The notes beneath the pieces were generated by a model. The model was given only the letters and a program-made list of their open reading frames with translations. It was not told where the DNA came from and searched no databases. Below, piece after piece: positions 62,000 through 64,000 of a stretch of DNA of 64,000 bases (position 1 is its first letter; every line of letters starts with the position of its first letter). The DNA is from Lamprobacter modestohalophilus (GTDB lineage Bacteria > Pseudomonadota > Gammaproteobacteria > Chromatiales > Chromatiaceae). Where the stretch lies: assembly GCF_016583905.1 (NCBI RefSeq), contig NZ_NRRY01000004.1, forward strand, positions 1 through 64,000, written 5' to 3'. The translations under genes and the position numbers were made by a program.

Positions 62000-62092
62000 C
62001 ACTGACCATTGACGGCCCAAGCTGTGGCTCGTTCCAACGTAGCAAGCCGTATCTCTTGATGACGGACGTCTCCCGGTCATGCGACGCCTGAA

Positions 62093-64000
62093 TCAGATCT
62101 CTGGCGCATCGTAATAGGTCAGGTCCAGCCAGCCCGCCAGATCTCCTCGCTGGGCAAAGTTCCAGGCATTGATCCAGTCGTAGAAGGGCCAGAACTCGCT
62201 GCTGTTGCGTAAGATGCCGTAGCGCTGCTTGAATGCGCTCCAGTCCTGCTTGGTTTTCACCGTGCTCAAGGCCGACAAGAAGCCAGGCGCGTCCTTTAGA
62301 TCCAGATCAACGAACAGGTTCGGAAATCCATTCACCAGGGTCGGATAGACACTCATCGTGTCCTTCTCCGGCATCGACTCGCCATTCTCGAACACCAGCG
62401 TGTACTGGGACTTGTAGGCTCGGTTTGCGATCAGCGAATAGATCCGATGCTCGTCACCCTGATTGAGCCGGAGCATGATCACGCTTGGCAGATGCGGCAC
62501 GAAAGACAGGCCTTCGACAGCGGTTAGCGTCGAGATCGCCGCCTCCCAGTCGCTAAAGCCGGCCATCGATGCGTCAAGCTCGACCTTCGGTTTCTGCTGC
62601 GGGTTCAGGGGATCAGGCAGGCCGCTGATCGTTGGGCCGAGACGGCGCTCAAGCTGCTCGATCAGATCCATCAGGGGATCATCGCCACTGACCTCGACCT
62701 GAGTCGGCTGATCCTTACCCGCGAAGGGTACCGCAGCCAGACCAATGCGACCGATGCCCTGCGTCCATGTATGCCGCAATGCCTCCCGATCCTCGCTCGG
62801 CAGCAATGTCAGAAAGTTGTCCTCGAACGCTTGGCGCAGGAAGTTGAAGAACAGCAGCGTCTCGAGCTTGAGTCCGTCACCCTCCCAGTAGGCAAAGCCG
62901 GCGACGGTGTCGTAATACATGCGCTCGAAGCCGGCGAAGCTGATCAACCAGAGCGAGCGCGGCACACCGCCCTGAGCGCCCTTGACCACGGAGACATTGG
63001 TCTCGTGACGCAACACCGTCAGCCAGGCATTGCGATCCGTTCCGTCGCCATCCCAAACCGCATCGAGCGACCAGCCCTCCGGAAACAGCTTGTCCTTCGT
63101 CTCGGCGAAGGCCTTCAGGTAATCGGCATTGCCGAACACCGAGCGGTCCATGAAGGGCTCCCAGCTATCCAGACCCAGCATCGGCATTTGCACGGAAGGA
63201 TCGAATTGGGGATCGAGAAAGAAGACCCAGAACTGGTCCTTGACCGCATAGGTCGCTGTTTGGCCATTGCAGACCGGCCCGTAGGTGATGCCGCCGACGA
63301 TCACTTCGGCGTTTTCGAGCATGAACCGGTAGCGCGATTCGGTCGGGATCGCCGCAAAGACCTCAAGCGCGTTGTCGCTGCCCCAGCCTGGGGTGAGGTC
63401 GATCTCATTTCCCCAGCCCTTACCGGTGTCAAGCGCGAACAGCGTGGTCAGATGATCGATCTGATCCAGCGACAGGGTCCAGAGGAAATGATTCTTCTGC
63501 ACCGGCGGCGCGCTGAGCTTCTCGAGCCGATACCAAAATTGCTCGACGTTCGCGTAGCTGTAGGGATCATCGTAGGGCAGACCGGTGCCAATGATCGAGA
63601 CCAGCTGCCCGGGCGGTGTCTTCGAGCGCACGAGGCGGAACTGATCGCCAGGGCTTTCTTCCAGCAGGATGGTCGCCAGGAAGACATGCTCGAAGAGATA
63701 GCGACTGACCAGCTGCGCCCGCTTATTATCTTGGTTGAAGAAGGCCTCCCAGCGCGCGACGGCTGCCGGCTCCGCGATCTTTTCCGCGGCCTGCTTCTGG
63801 GCATCGCTCGGACCTGGCGAGCCGGCAGCGACCCAGTCTTTCAGGGTCGTGAACTGGGGTTCGGTCAAGGCCGGCAGTCCAAACGGCATGCCGATCGCCG
63901 GATGTTTTTTGAGCTCCGCCTTGAGCGCCGCAGGCGTGGGTGCGCAGGTCGCGTTGAAGCGATCTGGGCGCAGACCGTCGAGCGCATCGCGCGCGAACCC
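62093..64000 (-). CDS. cti: Fatty acid cis/trans isomerase, partial
   Basis: At least 635 residues; the reading frame is still open at the right edge of the window, so the N-terminus (signal peptide and CxxCH haem site) lies outside. Visible family regions include LTEPQFTTLKDWVAAGSPGP, RYLFEHVFLATI, RYGILRNSSEFWPFYDWINAWNFAQRGDLAGWLDLTYYDAPEI and GGVPRSLWLISFAGFERMYYDTVAGFAYWEGD. Cti converts cis to trans unsaturated fatty acids in the periplasm, stiffening membranes under solvent or heat stress. It is convergent with the mrp operon. Confidence 0.93.
   Translation of the reverse strand, partial: GFARDALDGLRPDRFNATCAPTPAALKAELKKHPAIGMPFGLPALTEPQFTTLKDWVAAGSPGPSDAQKQAAEKIAEPAAVARWEAFFNQDNKRAQLVSRYLFEHVFLATILLEESPGDQFRLVRSKTPPGQLVSIIGTGLPYDDPYSYANVEQFWYRLEKLSAPPVQKNHFLWTLSLDQIDHLTTLFALDTGKGWGNEIDLTPGWGSDNALEVFAAIPTESRYRFMLENAEVIVGGITYGPVCNGQTATYAVKDQFWVFFLDPQFDPSVQMPMLGLDSWEPFMDRSVFGNADYLKAFAETKDKLFPEGWSLDAVWDGDGTDRNAWLTVLRHETNVSVVKGAQGGVPRSLWLISFAGFERMYYDTVAGFAYWEGDGLKLETLLFFNFLRQAFEDNFLTLLPSEDREALRHTWTQGIGRIGLAAVPFAGKDQPTQVEVSGDDPLMDLIEQLERRLGPTISGLPDPLNPQQKPKVELDASMAGFSDWEAAISTLTAVEGLSFVPHLPSVIMLRLNQGDEHRIYSLIANRAYKSQYTLVFENGESMPEKDTMSVYPTLVNGFPNLFVDLDLKDAPGFLSALSTVKTKQDWSAFKQRYGILRNSSEFWPFYDWINAWNFAQRGDLAGWLDLTYYDAPEI

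Overview
The window looks like a chromosomal segment of a GC-rich gammaproteobacterium, most likely a purple sulfur bacterium (Chromatiales, probably Chromatiaceae). This rests on a phytoene desaturase/phytoene synthase pair (crtI-crtB) with a TGT-N12-ACA palindrome just upstream, a periplasmic DsrE-like protein, gammaproteobacterial gene orders (dapA-bamC back to back with gcvR-bcp; mrp/apbC divergent from metG; a Pro-Arg-His tRNA operon) and a complete Na+/H+ Mrp antiporter operon. The species cannot be named from the sequence alone.

Layout. 1-3.6 kb is a decaying region: an MBL-fold nuclease pseudogene with two internal deletions, a heparinase II/III-like gene broken where REP-like and tandem repeats sit, and a DUF433/DUF5615 toxin-antitoxin pair. 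3.66-5.21 kb is an IS701-type insertion sequence. 5.2-9.3 kb is the remnant of an integrative element (tyrosine integrase, small overlapping genes, a primase cut off by the IS) ending in a 48-base 3' tRNA fragment with anticodon CAT, the likely attachment site. 9.3-17 kb carries an outer-membrane protein, a NifX-like protein, a GH57 glycosidase, a VanZ-like protein, a carotenoid oxygenase, a GT-B glycosyltransferase, a cupin and rpsT.

17-24.6 kb is rich in envelope genes: murJ, ribF, mtgA, a prolyl-4-hydroxylase-like oxygenase, a porin with clear promoter and terminator, a VanX-like dipeptidase, and a broken brnT/brnA pair. 24.7-34.3 kb holds apbC/mrp, metG (short form), a membrane-stress trio (DUF1295, DUF6134, lipocalin), cydDC and a degraded UPF0175/PIN pair. 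34.3-44.1 kb holds an MBL hydrolase, bamC, dapA, gcvR, bcp, a PIN-PhoH ATPase, the DsrE-like protein, an MFS transporter and a hybrid histidine kinase.

44.2-49 kb contains the tRNA operon, folD, a small MITE-like insertion, cysS, ppiB and lpxH. 49-52.1 kb is crtI-crtB followed by a translationally coupled small membrane protein. 52.3-55.9 kb is a DUF2868 membrane protein overlapping a DUF3482 GTPase. 55.9-62 kb is mrpA(B)CDEFG. The window ends inside a cis-trans fatty acid isomerase gene running in from the right.

A recurrent theme is short repeats: REP-like palindromes, 12-36-base tandem duplications inside and between genes, and a roughly 40-base dispersed repeat at two loci. The most interesting leads are the coupled DUF2868/DUF3482 membrane-GTPase pair, the unknown membrane protein coupled to crtIB, the truncated integrative element, the MITE-like insertion at the cysS stop, and the repeat-invaded heparinase-like gene. 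No CRISPR array was seen.
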